Below, piece after piece: positions 24,901 to 33,874 of a DNA stretch of 64,000 bases; position 1 is the first letter of the stretch, and every line of letters begins with the position of its first letter. The position numbers and the translations under genes are program-made. The stretch lies in NCBI RefSeq assembly GCF_037176765.1, contig NC_090024.1, positions 196,102,278 through 196,166,277 on the forward strand. The letters are read 5' to 3'. The DNA is from Anolis sagrei (lineage: Eukaryota; Chordata; Lepidosauria; Squamata; Anolidae). The notes beneath the pieces were generated by a model, which did no database searches, was not told the DNA's origin, and was given only the letters and a program-made list of their open reading frames with translations.

Positions 24901-27900
24901 AATTATATCATGGTTCTAATGCCATGTAATATTCGCTCTTTAAGATGAGCAACTGACCCAACAATGTACAAGCATGGTATACACTTTTCTTTTTTCAAAT
25001 AAGAGTCTGGCTTCTTATGGCATATTAATCCAATTAGCTATTGTGGACTGATTTAAGATGGTAAAATCAACATCAACTGAACACCTCTGATCAGCACCAT
25101 GGAGAGTACTCCTCATGCATCTAATTTAAGAAGAATTGAATTAGTTTAAACTTAGAGTACTGGTCACTGTTAGAGATGGATAATTAAGATAAGGAATAGC
25201 TATTGGTTTTGAATCCTTCAAAGTTGAAGGGGTCACCTGTTATGTGATAAATCTTAGAGAAAATGTGAGCTGAAGTTTGGTGCTAAGATCTATAAGAGGA
25301 ACACATATCTTTTGGCTACCAAGCCATCATGGAGGCTGAACAACCCTTTGGATGTAGTCTCATTACTCAAACTAAGCACTAAGCTTGAGTATGGATTGGA
25401 TTTGGACATTTGCCTTCAACTTGTTTGGCTTTTAATCCAGGTCTTAATTAAGGATATAAGGGCAAACAATGCCTAAAATGATGGGAAGGGGAGCCTGGGA
25501 TGTCTCCCTTCCCATAATGGGCCAGATAGAAATAGAATATTTCAGCTTCCCAGATCAAAAATAGATTTCTGTCCTCCTGAATTTGCAAGGCTCCCAAAAA
25601 AATGGATCAGGACCCCCACCGAAATCCAGGACACCAAAACAGATAGCGATTTAGCCGGATTTCACAAGCCTACTAAGCACCTCTTATCTCATGCAGATGG
25701 GTGGCTAAGGCAATTTTTGTGCCTAGAGCTAGTTCCATGGAATCTGGAAGCATGGAGGGAAGAAAGTGTGGAGCAGTAAAAGCAAGAAACCATTACATAT
25801 TCTTGCCTTATTTTTCTTCTCTTCCTGCACCATTCCCCGCCCCCCTCTTCTGCACCTCCTATGGATCTTTACATGTATTCCTATCATTTTCTTTCTTTGC
25901 TTACCCTCTGTGACTTGAAGTTGTATCATTTTTCCAAAGTCATTGGGTACTTCAGTTCCACACTTATAGATTCCAGAGTCTTCTTTTCTCAGCTCATTTA
26001 TAGTGATGTTGAAAGTTTTTGAGATATCTATCACAGTGAAAGTAATTCTTTCATCCAGCTGTTTCATCCTGCCCTTGCTTATTTTTCTTATGGGAGAACA
26101 GCCCAATTTGCTCAGTTTGCACAGCTCTCCAGTAGTTTCAGATGGACATTGGATCATCACTGACCCTCTCAGTTTACCCCAAATAATTTTGGGGGGTTCA
26201 GGAAGATTTAAACCTATTAAGGGAAAATCAACCATCATTTTTTAATATTTCACCAAACACATATACAAAAGAAAAATTGCACCCGGCTAAATAATCAAAA
26301 TTACTCACAGAAAAATGAAAATATTTTGTTTCAAAAAGTTAAGGACATAACATTATACCAAATATACAACAAGAGGAAGGAAAGAAGAGAGGAAGAAAGG
26401 AAGAAAGGAAGGAAGGAGGGAAGGAAGGAAAACACTTGTGCAATCTAAATGCACATAAATTTAGTCTTTATCTCTTGGTAGTTCTAATAATTTTATGAAT
26501 TATCTTTCTTATTTATTCATTCATTTATTTCTCATATTTCTATCCTGTCCTTCTTAACCGCTGAAGGAGGACTCAGGACGGCTTACAATGGGCCCCGTTA
26601 CGAGGCCATTACATAACAATTACAATAATTAAAATCACAATTAAACATAAAACATAAATAAAAAATACATAAGCCATCATCAAAACAGTAAAACAGTCTC
26701 GTCGGCCATATTGTCATTCTAGTCACATCCCTTTAAGGTGCTGCTTGCATCTATTGTCCAAAAGCCTGGTCCCAAAACCATGCCTTTAATTTCTTTCGAA
26801 AAGCCAGATTATTTGCCCATTGAAAAGCATCATTAAGTGAAATTGAAATGTTATTTAGTTGTCAGTGACTCCACATGTTGAGAACAGATAGCCTAGCTTT
26901 AAAAGAGCTCAATTTTTTAAGATTGATTGAGAGCACTTGTATAAAAAAGAGTTGGAAATTGATTCTTTACCAACCCTGATTTTTGCTAGAAAGTGTTCTG
27001 AGTGAATGTGTGAAGGCTACTATCACAGATATTCACTCAAGCATCATTTGAAATATTCTTGCAAATATCTGGGCATAATTTTAAATCCATTGTTCATGCC
27101 TGATTTATTCAGAGCACCGTTTCAAATCTGAAGCTCTTAATTAACCATTAATATCACACCTATTACTAATTTCCCATTTCTGTACATACTCCTCTAATAA
27201 TAATATGACACGTTATCCAGAAATTCTAACGTCTTGGGTAACTTATTAACAAATACCTCCTGTACTTCAACCTTATACTGAAGTCCAGGGTTCAAGTTTC
27301 CGATTCCCTTGGTTAAAAAAAAACAAAAAACTACAGGCAACACTGATATTTTTAACATCATGATTAACATGGGGAAATAGCTGGTCTGGCACAAGAAAAA
27401 TATCTTGTAAGATTTGGAAATAAGACTAGATGAAATAGTATTTCATCCAGTATAAAATAATAACTATATATAATACAATTTGTGTAAAATATAACCAGAT
27501 TGTCATACTTCCATTTGCATAATTTGTACCATAATGCGCTTAAACATTCTTAGATATAGCTGGCACCCAGAAGGAATGCCGGCTATTCAATCCATAAGAA
27601 GGAAGTTATGAACTAACTCTTTGGCAGGAAAATGGAGTGATAGCACCAACAACAACAACAACACCCCCCCCCCCCCCCGCCATGGCTGGAACCAAGCACA
27701 ACAACTTCCAAGATGCCGAAAGATGGGGAAAACTTATATATAGACCTCTTATTTATGTCTGTCTAGTAGTGTATAAAACGGCACTGAATGTTTGCACATA
27801 TGTATATTCTGTGGTCTGCCCAGAGTCCCCTTTGGGGTGAGAAGGGTGGAATATAAATACTGTAAATAAATAAATAAATATAGCTGAAATGTGTCTCTTA

Positions 27901-30217
27901 TGTGAAAATGGATAAAGTAAAAAAATAACAATTTAAGAAATTAGACACAACATGTTCTGAATAATTTTGTGTTTAACAGATTTAACCACTGCAAGTGACA
28001 AAGTAACCCATCATTTTGAACAGGTGCTTACCTTCCCAAATAGTTACATTCACTCCAGCAAATAAACCATGGGTTGATTTGCCAATGCCACATCTGTAAT
28101 TACTGGAGTCATTCCTTTTCAGCTGTGTCATTGTTATTTGCAAAAGCCCGTTATGAGGGCTATCCTTGATGGATACTCTTCCTTCATAGTCTTGAAGGGT
28201 GAAATGATTTGTTGAAACAATCACTTGGCATCTCCCACGAGAAAAGCTGGATTCCTTGCACCAGTATTTTCTGTCATGTTTATTGGCGCTTGTAGTTGAA
28301 TAATAGCATTTGATTGTCACTGATCCTCCAACATGACTTATCATGAGCCGTGGCCCATATAATGAACCTGAAACTATTTTGAAGAAGGTGAAAATCTTCT
28401 TAAGTTCTTAAGACAAATATTATCATGTTATTTTCTCTTGAATATATAAGATGCAAATAAACCAAATGCAACTAACTAAATTAACAAAAAAGCTTTAGCA
28501 ACATGTAAGGGTAAGTGGTCACTGGTAGATTAACTGATAAATGTGTTATGAATCTCTTGCTGAAGATGCTCTGAACTGCATGGGAGTTTGACCCATGGCA
28601 CACTAGGATTCAGCGCTGGCAAAAGCTCAATTCAATTCAAAATAATATGAAAATAACATGGTTAAGATCTAATGTGAACCTGCATTTAGGTGCCTATCTC
28701 TGTACTTACAGTTGCAATAAAAGAGCTGGACATGGCTCTACTCATTCCACTGTCTCCAGCCACATATAAATGGCTGTGTTGGGGAGGCAGCACACATTTG
28801 GGGGGAACTTTGGTTGTTGCATGGCCAGAAGAGATTTCTGACCTATGTGATGTACATAAAACTGAATTGCAATGGAATGAGTAATGTGTCTGCGATTGTG
28901 ATCCATAAATAGGACAATGTTTCCTGCACAAAAAGTATTTCTTGTTCAGAAATTATATGATTCAAGATTTATTCTTCACAAAATTTGCACCTATACCATG
29001 CCCTGAAAAGAGATTTGTACATCCAGGAAACAGTATTTTCTATGCAGGAAATATGGTTTGTGTGAAATCCTGTTTGTTGTTTTCTGCACAAAACAGTGCA
29101 AATATTGGACAGAATAAGTCCTAAACCATTGAGGTTCCTATCAGTCCAGGATTCTCTTCAATATGGGTTTCCTAACATTGAAGAAACATGATATTTTATT
29201 TCAAGAGATCTCTTTTGAATGTTTGTGCATATTCTTTCTACTTCTCAAAGTTCTTAACTGGTTCCTTCATAGCTGTCTTTTCAAATCCCGATCTTCATCT
29301 GATTTCTTGGCAATAGTTTCCATTTTGAGCTATGCCTAAGCCAAGATATAGAAAATCTTCACATAATTCTGCCTTTACACTTTCTTTCTCAACTTCTCTG
29401 ACTATTAATTCATTGATATTTTCCACTACCAATATTATACTTGCTGTATAGTGAACCAAGGATATGTTCAGTCCCAACTAGCAGTTTTTGAGGGTTATAC
29501 AGATAAAAAAAATAGGCAAATGAAACAACTATACTCACAGAGAACAAGCCACGGAAGCTGGTGTTTTCCTTTTAGTGGGCTTTTAGGACCTCATCATATT
29601 CAATGCGGCGACAGTGGGATTCGCCAGGAAACGTGGTGAATCCAGTGGGCAGCGGGGGAATCCAACACCCTGCACCCCACATCATCTGCAGTGCCGCCTT
29701 CCCCATTCCGGCTTCCCCTCACACTTACCCCATCATAGGAAATGAGAATACAGGAAGTCTCCCATGTTCTCATTGTTCCCTTGTACGACGCTTTCAACAC
29801 AGTTTGGGAATGGAGCCCCACCAAAAGTAGTTCTACCTCATTTGATGGGATCCTGCATTCTCCAATCCTGAAGTGTGGTGAAAGTGTTGTATGATGGGGA
29901 AATTTCCACATGTGATGAAGTTTATCAAAGGTGCTCAACATTTTGGGGAGGTGGTTCAGCACCTTAAATTTTTGGTTTAAAGTTCTGAAACAGATTCAAC
30001 ATTCAACTGAAATGGAAGCCATTGACTGCCCAATGGGATCAAGATAGGTTTGGGAACTGATTTTTCCTCTCACCACTATTTTGAGTACCATTGAATAGCA
30101 CAGTAAGGGCAAAAAGGCACATCTTTTGACTATTCATCATGTAGGGCAAAAAAATACATCCTTTGGCTACTCACCATGTATCAGAAGCAGATGAAAAAGA
30201 AAGATGATCACCATCAT
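15927..30217 (-). CDS. pIgR/FCAMR/CD300-family two-Ig-domain membrane receptor (7 coding exons)
   Basis: Seen: joining 30217-30175, 28367-28032, 26213-25905, 23343-23196, 19950-19829, 17967-17845 and 15994-15927 gives 1149 coding bases (382 residues plus stop). Every intron is GT..AG and phases match at all six junctions. Order: hydrophobic signal 1-15; Ig1 about 16-126 with Cys35/Cys107, an extra Cys51-Cys61 pair, K-Y-W-C at 48-51 and Y-R-C-G at 105-108; Ig2 about 127-229; Ser/Thr-rich stalk 230-286; transmembrane segment about 287-311; basic K-I-R-Q-Q-R-K stop-transfer; acidic tail with T-I-Y-C-L-V at 366-371. N-glycosylation sequons lie at N100, N121 and N195. Known: this Ig fold with the extra disulfide and KYWC defines pIgR, Fc-alpha/mu receptor, FcmuR and CD300 proteins, which bind immunoglobulins or lipids at the surface of epithelial or myeloid cells. 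Inference: a reptile member, nearest by eye to pIgR D1 and FCAMR in Ig1. Exact orthology is not settled, and UTRs and promoter are not resolved. A CD300-like identity is the main alternative. Confidence 0.88.
16243..17400 (-). mobile_element. 5'-truncated RTE LINE in receptor intron 6
   Basis: On the minus strand this is a decayed copy of the same family as the full-length RTE at 38-41 kb. The end near 16245-16260 matches the 3' end of that copy (gttcattcgtccagtc reads as its complement), and the matching text extends through the RT and C-terminal parts back to the G-F-R-K-G-R-G region near 17385. Several frames are needed to follow it, so frameshifts and stops are present. It lies between receptor exons 6 and 7 in the same transcriptional sense as the gene. 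Confidence 0.85.
17845..17967 (-). CDS. Receptor exon 6: acidic cytoplasmic segment
   Basis: A 123-base exon in phase 1-1, with acceptor ttttcttttcag|A and donor AAAG|GTAGAG. It encodes residues 320-360, rich in Glu/Asp and Ser/Thr (A-D-E-E-E-S-T-T-G-T-G-K at the end) and without tyrosine. It has no recognisable domain. Its length is a multiple of three, so it could be skipped in frame. It lies 1.86 kb after the transmembrane exon. Confidence 0.78.
18150..18235 (-). mobile_element. Short L2-like 3' end
   Basis: Reversed end motif: gtttatttatactctg, ttttctctcaacaaagg and gactcaaagtgg. A near copy lies at about 36955-37015. Each is under 100 bases and carries no coding part. Confidence 0.5.
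18251..18392. mobile_element. Palindromic Penelope-like element end with 10-bp target duplication
   Basis: Seen: two perfect 49-base inverted arms (18252-18300 and 18312-18360) separated by 11 bases, then a one-sided end, gtgattccggccatgaaag...cttcgacaat. The whole is flanked by an exact 10-bp direct repeat, aaagtcaata (18241-18250 and 18393-18402). The arm sequence (ctatatggccatgttctaga) is the same as the 3' end of the Penelope-like copy at 35.7-36.1 kb. It lies in receptor intron 5. The family name is an inference from that copy. Confidence 0.7.
19395..19705 (-). mobile_element. Sauria-SINE-like element split by a hAT MITE
   Basis: Reverse orientation. The 3' end is at about 19399-19443 (gccttcaagtcatttctgac), and the remaining body and tRNA head at about 19586-19705 (ctgagagtgtgtgag, gggaatcaaaccctgctc, ctgtagcccaac). 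The two parts are separated by the 134-base element 19452-19585, which carries its own 8-bp duplications. Confidence 0.65.
19452..19585. mobile_element. hAT-type palindromic MITE with perfect 8-bp TSD
   Basis: The ends caggcatgggcaaactt and aagtttgcccatgcctg are perfect inverted repeats, flanked by an exact 8-bp duplication, ctctaagg (19444-19451 and 19586-19593), the length typical of hAT transposons. The inside is a near-complete palindrome (gacttcaactcccacaatt / attgtggaagttgaaatcc). It has no coding capacity. It lies in receptor intron 5. Confidence 0.88.
19829..19950 (-). CDS. Receptor exon 5: transmembrane segment
   Basis: A 122-base exon, phase 2 in and 1 out, with acceptor ctcattccag|A and donor TTTG|GTAAGT. 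It encodes residues 279-319: a short S-S-Q-T-K-Q-N linker, then about 25 uncharged hydrophobic residues (287-311) and the basic stop-transfer K-I-R-Q-Q-R-K. There is no Glu or Lys inside the membrane, so pairing with DAP12- or FcR-gamma-type adaptors is not expected, and signalling would depend on the receptor's own tail. Confidence 0.88.
20026..20580 (-). mobile_element. L2-like 3' end interrupted by a SINE
   Basis: Reversed L2-like end at about 20026-20095 (tatttatttatttacaac, ataccccacccttttcacc, gactcagagcggctt), then an AT-rich 3' UTR in which a long unit (acaatatattat...agcatagcacaat...tataccactatat) occurs twice, at about 20108-20185 and 20498-20575. The SINE at 20243-20450 lies between the copies. 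It lies in receptor intron 4, next to exon 5. Confidence 0.6.
20243..20450 (-). mobile_element. tRNA-derived SINE with 13-bp TSD
   Basis: Reverse orientation. The tRNA head lies near the poly-G run (caaaacccattgcaccacgg, gatttgaaccttcgacc as box B complement), and the body has gggaggcttctctcatgcc and gtcaggagcaacctgag. It is flanked by an exact tattattagtatt (20230-20242 and 20451-20463). The G run at 20431-20446 appears to expand the usual gccaccggggg start. Confidence 0.82.
21866..22350 (-). mobile_element. L2 LINE 3' end in receptor intron 4
   Basis: Reverse orientation: ATTT repeat tail and end motif (gtataccgaccttctcacc, gagggactcagacc) at about 21868-21945, UTR, then the C-terminal coding end at about 22130-22350 (gagttccagagtcgagg, gaaggccctgtccctcg, agggcctctccagacg). 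The coding end is close to the young L2 at 62.6 kb. Confidence 0.8.
22363..22496. mobile_element. hAT-type palindromic MITE, diverged
   Basis: It starts cagaggtgtccaaactttgg, with the mirrored part at aacacctggaggaccaaagg, and ends near ttatctg. The target duplication is no longer clear. It follows directly after an L2 3' end in receptor intron 4. Confidence 0.6.
22988..23113. mobile_element. hAT-type palindromic MITE
   Basis: The words cagtgtttcccaaactg, gacttcaactcccagaaat, then the mirrored gagttgtgggagctgaag and tttagaaccactga show the palindromic layout of the cagtggttctcaa family. It lies about 80 bases downstream (in gene sense) of receptor exon 4. Confidence 0.6.
23196..23343 (-). 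CDS. Receptor exon 4: Ser/Thr-rich stalk with tandem repeat
   Basis: A 148-base exon, phase 1 in and 2 out. It has a long pyrimidine tract before the acceptor (ttctttcaatag|C) and the donor AAAG|GTATGA. It encodes residues 230-278. Two 15-residue units, E-T-S-F-N-R-H-V... (247-261) and E-T-P-S-H-R-H-V... (262-276), show an internal 45-bp duplication. The region is rich in Ser, Thr and His and has no cysteine, which suits an extended stalk, possibly O-glycosylated. It carries no known domain; the case rests on splice sites and phase continuity with the exons on both sides. Confidence 0.8.
23689..23979. mobile_element. hAT-type MITE split by a CR1 insertion
   Basis: Left half 23689-23745 (caggcatgggcaaactttg, ggtgttttggacttcatc). 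Right half 23896-23979 (taccagccattaggaattg, gttgaaataaaaaaactgg, ccatacctg). The CR1 copy 23746-23895 lies between them. The outer 8-bp duplication is worn (ggctagcc versus agctatac). Confidence 0.72.
23746..23895 (+). mobile_element. CR1 LINE 3' end inserted in a MITE
   Basis: About 150 bases of CR1 3' end: ggaagcttttaaacagagg, ctggatggccatctgtcag, gggttggactggatggc, and the signature octamer-type tail (tgattctatgatcctatg). The short word gaaatcc occurs on both sides (23739-23745 and 23896-23902) and is the likely target-site duplication. Confidence 0.82.
25905..26213 (-). CDS. Receptor exon 3: divergent Ig domain 2
   Basis: A 309-base exon in phase 1-1, with acceptor taatag|G and donor GAGG|GTAAGC. 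It covers residues 127-230. It keeps the B-strand cysteine (G-S-V-M-I-Q-C, Cys149), a second cysteine pair (Cys158/Cys165) and the F-strand D-S-G-I-Y-K-C-G (205-212, Cys211). The usual Tyr-Trp before the C-strand cysteine is replaced by Glu-Leu (E-L-C-K-L). This is a shortened, fast-diverged member of the same domain family. The phase-1 exon would allow it to be skipped without breaking frame. Confidence 0.88.
26372..26430 (+). repeat. (GGAA/GAAA)n purine microsatellite
   Basis: An imperfect GGAA and GAAA run of about 60 bases on the plus strand inside receptor intron 2, so pyrimidine-rich in the transcript, about 160 bases upstream of exon 3's acceptor. Confidence 0.9.
26509..26860 (-). mobile_element. 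L2-like 3' end in receptor intron 2
   Basis: Reverse orientation: ttatttattcattcattt, ctgtccttcttaacc, gactcaggacggcttac, then an A-rich UTR and a worn coding end near 26750-26830 (ggtcccaaaaccatgcc). It lies 0.3 kb upstream (in gene sense) of exon 3. Confidence 0.65.
27755..27885 (+). mobile_element. L2-like 3' tail in receptor intron 2
   Basis: Plus-strand end: gcacatatgtatattctg, cccagagtcccctttgggg, gaagggtggaatataaatac, then an AAAT repeat. No coding part. Confidence 0.6.
28032..28367 (-). CDS. Receptor exon 2: Ig V-type domain 1 (pIgR D1-like)
   Basis: A 336-base exon in phase 1-1, with acceptor tttcag|G and donor GAAG|GTAAGC. It encodes residues 15-127, opening with G-P-R-L-M and the G-G-S-V-T-I-K-C strand that is typical of the family. 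The first loop reads T-T-S-A-N-K-H-D-R-K-Y-W-C-K (39-52), closely resembling the first loop of pIgR domain 1 and Fc-alpha/mu receptor as I remember them, where it contacts polymeric IgA/IgM. V-I-V-S-T-N (63-68), G-R-V (77-79) and D-S-S-N-Y-R-C-G (101-108) complete the fold. Cys51 and Cys61 can form the second intradomain disulfide. Confidence 0.92.
29200..29480 (-). mobile_element. Degenerate RTE-like fragment in receptor intron 1
   Basis: The minus strand encodes a run resembling the RT-to-C-terminal linker of RTE elements: V-E-N-I-N-E-L near the usual A-E-S-E-E-E-L site, then D-F-L-Y-L-G...N-G-N-Y-C-Q-E-I-R, which compares with D-F-V-F-L-G...D-A-D-C-D-Q-E-I-R in the full-length RTE. It is short and heavily decayed. 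Confidence 0.4.
30175..30217 (-). CDS. Receptor exon 1: start codon and signal peptide
   Basis: On the minus strand two ATG codons in tandem open a 14-residue hydrophobic run (M-M-V-I-I-F-L-F-H-L-L-L-I-H), followed by a strong donor, G|GTGAGT, in phase 1. Either Met could start; the first is used here. A short signal exon ending in phase 1 before a phase-1 Ig exon is the usual layout in pIgR/CD300 genes. The donor region is partly duplicated just downstream on the plus strand (30112-30180 holds two similar units containing the words gggcaaaaa and tactca/cattcat), which looks like a small local tandem copy. Confidence 0.82.
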
Positions 30218-30594
30218 GCCTGAACTCCAGAATATACAAAATGCAAAACAGTCTCAACTGGATGCTAAAAATGGAAATATTAACATGAAGGATTTTTGAG
30301 ATGAAGAGCAATAAAATTGTAATGTGATATCTAATCCTGTAACCATATGTAAAGAACCATCAGACTGCCAAATATTGGACTTAGTGGTGACTGGTGGCTT
30401 CCCTGTCAGCGGAATGGTGACCATACTATTGTTTTAATCCTAACTTTAAGGAAGCTATCCAAGGTGATGAATTTAGTCCACAAAATAAATTAACCATCTT
30501 GCATGGTTCCTTAGAGTCTGGACCCAGAATAGTCCCATTGCCCAACTCACAGGAGAGGTACCAGTCATTACTTGTTGGACATTGATTTCCATGA

Positions 30595-30664
30595 GTACAC
30601 ACTGCTATATAATCCAGTTCATAGTATATAAATTGGATTTTATAGGGCAGTGTAGAAGGGGCCT
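30595..30664. mobile_element. Half of a ggcccttccacac-family MITE
   Basis: Only the words cacactgctatataatcc, attggattttatagggcag and tagaaggggcc remain. It lies upstream of the receptor's first exon, next to a SINE-like fragment. Confidence 0.45.
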
Positions 30665-30674
30665 TAAAAATATT

Positions 30675-30808
30675 TGCCATCACCTTCCCATGAGGCTGAT
30701 AGAGTGTGACATGCCCAAAGTTAGCCAGTGGGTTTCTTGGCTGAGGAAGGATTAAATTGTTGGTTTCCAGAGTCATAGTCTAACATTCAACCCATAACAC
30801 CATGCTAA
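30675..30808 (-). mobile_element. tRNA-derived SINE fragment (Sauria-SINE/MIR-like head)
   Basis: Read on the minus strand: agcatggtgttatgggttg, gttagactatgactctgg, then a body with gacatgcccaaagttagc complement. This is the pattern of a tRNA-like head (box A and a worn box B) followed by the common SINE core, as seen in Sauria SINEs. It is incomplete at its 3' end. Confidence 0.5.
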
Positions 30809-32149
30809 TGAGAGATAACTAGATGGTTGGTTACAAATCCCACCAATGTATTGCATGTCTCATAGACTATAGTTATCACCAGCTCTGACAACATGGGGAC
30901 TTCTTGGGGAATTCATGAGTCTTTTCCAACAAAGAGGCCTCTCAGCTTCATGTTGGACAGAAACAAGCTTGCATTTTCAAGGAGGTCCTTTGTATTTTCA
31001 AATGGAGAACCAAATATGGTTACCTTTATTTTAATGTCTTTGTTCCCTATTAGTTTATAGCCACTGAAGGGGGAGACTGATGACATTACTTTGGTAGTCT
31101 ACACAACCTACTTCATATTGCATAGACTGTATGTGAAAATAATAGAGTTATTTTTGCAGTTTAGGAATTGTTTCAAATGAAAAATGCACACTGGTGTTGT
31201 TGTTTTGTTTTTTGTTTTGGGGGGGGGGGGAGACACATTATTTCACAGTAAATCAGAAGCCAAATTCTTGCAACACTACTGTGGTGACAAGCTCCATGAT
31301 CATCGTAGTTACTAATAATCCTACCACCACCATTTTTGCAATCTGCTGTTGCCCTGATTGAAGCTTTTCTGCGGTACAAGAGAACAAGCAACTGGAGAAG
31401 CTCTTCCAGCACCTTCCACAACTGCATGTCCCAAAGCACCCTATGACTGGCTACACTTTACAGAATTTCCTCACAGTTCAATCTGGGGTTAACATTTGGT
31501 CACTCATGACTGTAAATGTGAATCTCAAACAGTAAGGATTTTAAAAATCCTGCTAACAATATCATTACTGTGAAAGAGGACATTCGTCAGCATTTTATGT
31601 GGATTTTTAAATTCCAGATTAAATCCCAAATTACAGTTTCAGGTTCCAAGGACTTCCTCCCAATGAGGAGAGAAATAATTAAAAACAATTCATTCTTGAG
31701 CATGAAAGCAAATTTTATGAAGTGCCCCCCCCCCCCCCCGGGGTAGACCATACAACATTGTCACTTTTCTTCTCCCTGCCTTCCCCTGAAAGCTTTTTGC
31801 TTAATGAAGAACCATGCGTGCTCTGAAACCTTGTGAAAAAAAAGTTGTGCCATTTTGGTTGGCCTATTAAAGAGATTTTGGGAATTTGAAGTATATTGGA
31901 GTATGGATTTTCAGAGGCAATGAATCTGCAGAACTAAACTATTCCAAATTTGGAGCCCAAACACCAAAATAAATTTGGCACTTTCTTTAAAATTCAGACT
32001 AAAAGCAGAAGTGGGTTTACATTAATTGCCAACCCATCGCCGGAGACCTCGTGCTCCATTTTACCCTACTCAGCCAACGACCAGCCAGGCTGAATAGGGT
32101 AATTTAATAAGAATATAGTCCTTTATGTCACAGATTGTCTACTCCAGAT

Positions 32150-32304
32150 CCAGGCCCCTTCCACACAATTGAATAAAATCCCACATTATGTGCTTTGAAC
32201 TGGAATATATGGCAGTGTGGACTCAGATAACCCAGTTAAAGGAGATATTGTGGTATTTCCTGTCTTGATTTTCTGGGATATAGGGCTGTGTGAAAGGGCC
32301 CCCA
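32150..32304. mobile_element. Palindromic MITE, family with ends ggcccttccacac
   Basis: The left end is ggccccttccacac and the right end gtgtgaaagggccc, with an inverted interior (aatcccacattatgtgc, cagtgtggactcagata). Other copies lie at 32650-32793 and 34655-34808, and a half copy at 30595-30664. Confidence 0.65.
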
Positions 32305-32391
32305 GTTTAAAGATAAAGAGCCATAAAAAGGAAAGCAGCTGCCAGTAAACAGTGGCTGTGTGAGCAGAAACCTGTGCCAGTCTTTAGGTAA

Positions 32392-32605
32392 TGGGGGCTC
32401 ATTCACATTGCATTCACATTGTAGTGTTATGATTCCACTTTAACTAACATCGTTTTGTCCTATGGAATCCTGGGTCTTGCAGTTTGATGAGACACTGGAG
32501 CTAAGGAAAAACTAAATATTGTCCCTCAATCAACTGTAAATCCCAGGATTCCATAGTACAAATCATATCAGTTAAAGTGAAAGCTATTAATTGAGCAATG
32601 TGAAT
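32392..32605. mobile_element. Palindromic MITE, related to the ggtgcatctaca family
   Basis: Inverted halves share aatcctgggtcttgcag / aatcccaggattccatag and flanking ttaaagtg words. The ends are worn (cattcacattgtagtg ... gagcaatgtgaatc). It lies between two copies of another palindromic family. Confidence 0.5.
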
Positions 32606-32649
32606 CATTTCATGATGGCATTCTTCTCTTACTATAATGAGCTATATTG

Positions 32650-32793
32650 AGCCCTTCCACACAGCCATATAACCCAGAATATCAAGGCAAATAATTCACA
32701 ATATCTGCTTTGAACTGAGTTATCTGAGTCCACACTGCCATATAATTCAGTTCAATGTGGATTTTATACATCTGTGTGGAAGGTGCCATTGTA
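32650..32793. mobile_element. Palindromic MITE, ggcccttccacac family
   Basis: It starts agcccttccacacagcc, carries the family words ttatctgagtccacactgcc, and ends atctgtgtggaaggtgcc. It is in the opposite orientation to the copy 350 bases before it. Confidence 0.65.
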
Positions 32794-33543
32794 TGCCAAT
32801 ATCATTTCTAAGCAAATATTTACATCTATTTCATATCCTTTTTTCTAGCTATATTCCTCTTTGTGTGTGGGGGGGATCATAATACAGTAACTCTACAGAA
32901 TGCTTATTCTTCCCGCAATGCTTCCTTATATCATGTTCCCCCTGAACAACATTCCTGGGTGTGTTCCCAACTGGCACAACTTACATGTCAAAACCTGGAC
33001 ACATTTCTATAAATGAATGCAATCATTTTATATTTTGTTTGATTGCTGGATCTTGTTTATAAATTTAAGTGAGGTTTCACTATCAAATGACATGTGTGGA
33101 AGTCAGTCATAGCTTAGCCCCCCCCCCCCCCCAATCCCCACCTTATATTCTCTTTTGCTATAATTCAAAAGTAAATTTATTCTAACTTTTTATCCTTATT
33201 TGGCATTTTCACCATTTCCTGCGCATGTTAAATGTCAATTTTACAATCTTCCCAAAAGTTATATAATGACGCCTAACTGTGATAGAGTCAAAGTCCATGA
33301 TAAACACTATGTAACACAAATTTTTGTTTCTGGATTATAAATGTCATTTCTTAATTGGTTCTATAATAAACACAGAGAAAGTTTATTAAACTGCAAAACC
33401 TTTGGTTTTTGCAGACATCCTACAGCACATTTTGCTATAGTTTTTCAAGGAATATCTCACGGAGTCTCAACCAATTCAACATAGTATGTGGCAGCCACAA
33501 AAAATAAGTTTCTTTATTATAACAACTACTTCCAAAGTAAGTA

Positions 33544-33874
33544 CACTAGAGTCTCGCTTATCCAACATAAAGGGGCTGGCAGAACATTGGATAATGAAAA
33601 TGTTGGATAATAAGGAGGGATTAAGGAAAAGCCTATTAAGAGTCAAATTACGTTATGATTTTACAAATTAAGCAGCAAAACATGTTTTACAACAAATTGA
33701 CAGAAAAAGGCAGTTCGATACATGATAATAATATGTAGTAACTACTGTATTTATGAATTTAGCACCAAAACATCACAATGTTTTGAAACAGCTGTGAATC
33801 CAGGTGGGAGGCAGACTGCGTTGGATAATACAGAATGTTCGATGAACAAAGGTTGGATAAGCGAGACTCTACTG
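33544..33874. mobile_element. Nonautonomous Tc1/mariner (Tigger-like) element, TA TSD
   Basis: The terminal inverted repeats cactagagtctcgcttatcc and ggataagcgagactctactg match over about 24 bases with one or two changes, and a TA lies on each side (33542-33543 and 33875-33876), the target duplication of this superfamily. It is 331 bases, non-coding. Inner words (ttggataatgaaaatgttgg) repeat the end motif. Confidence 0.85.

Noticed and set aside
29600-29962. 120-codon minus-strand frame upstream of the receptor
   Set aside because: No family match, and a plus-strand frame overlaps it. It is loosely like the GC-rich patch at 17.4-17.7 kb, so an old repeat is more likely.
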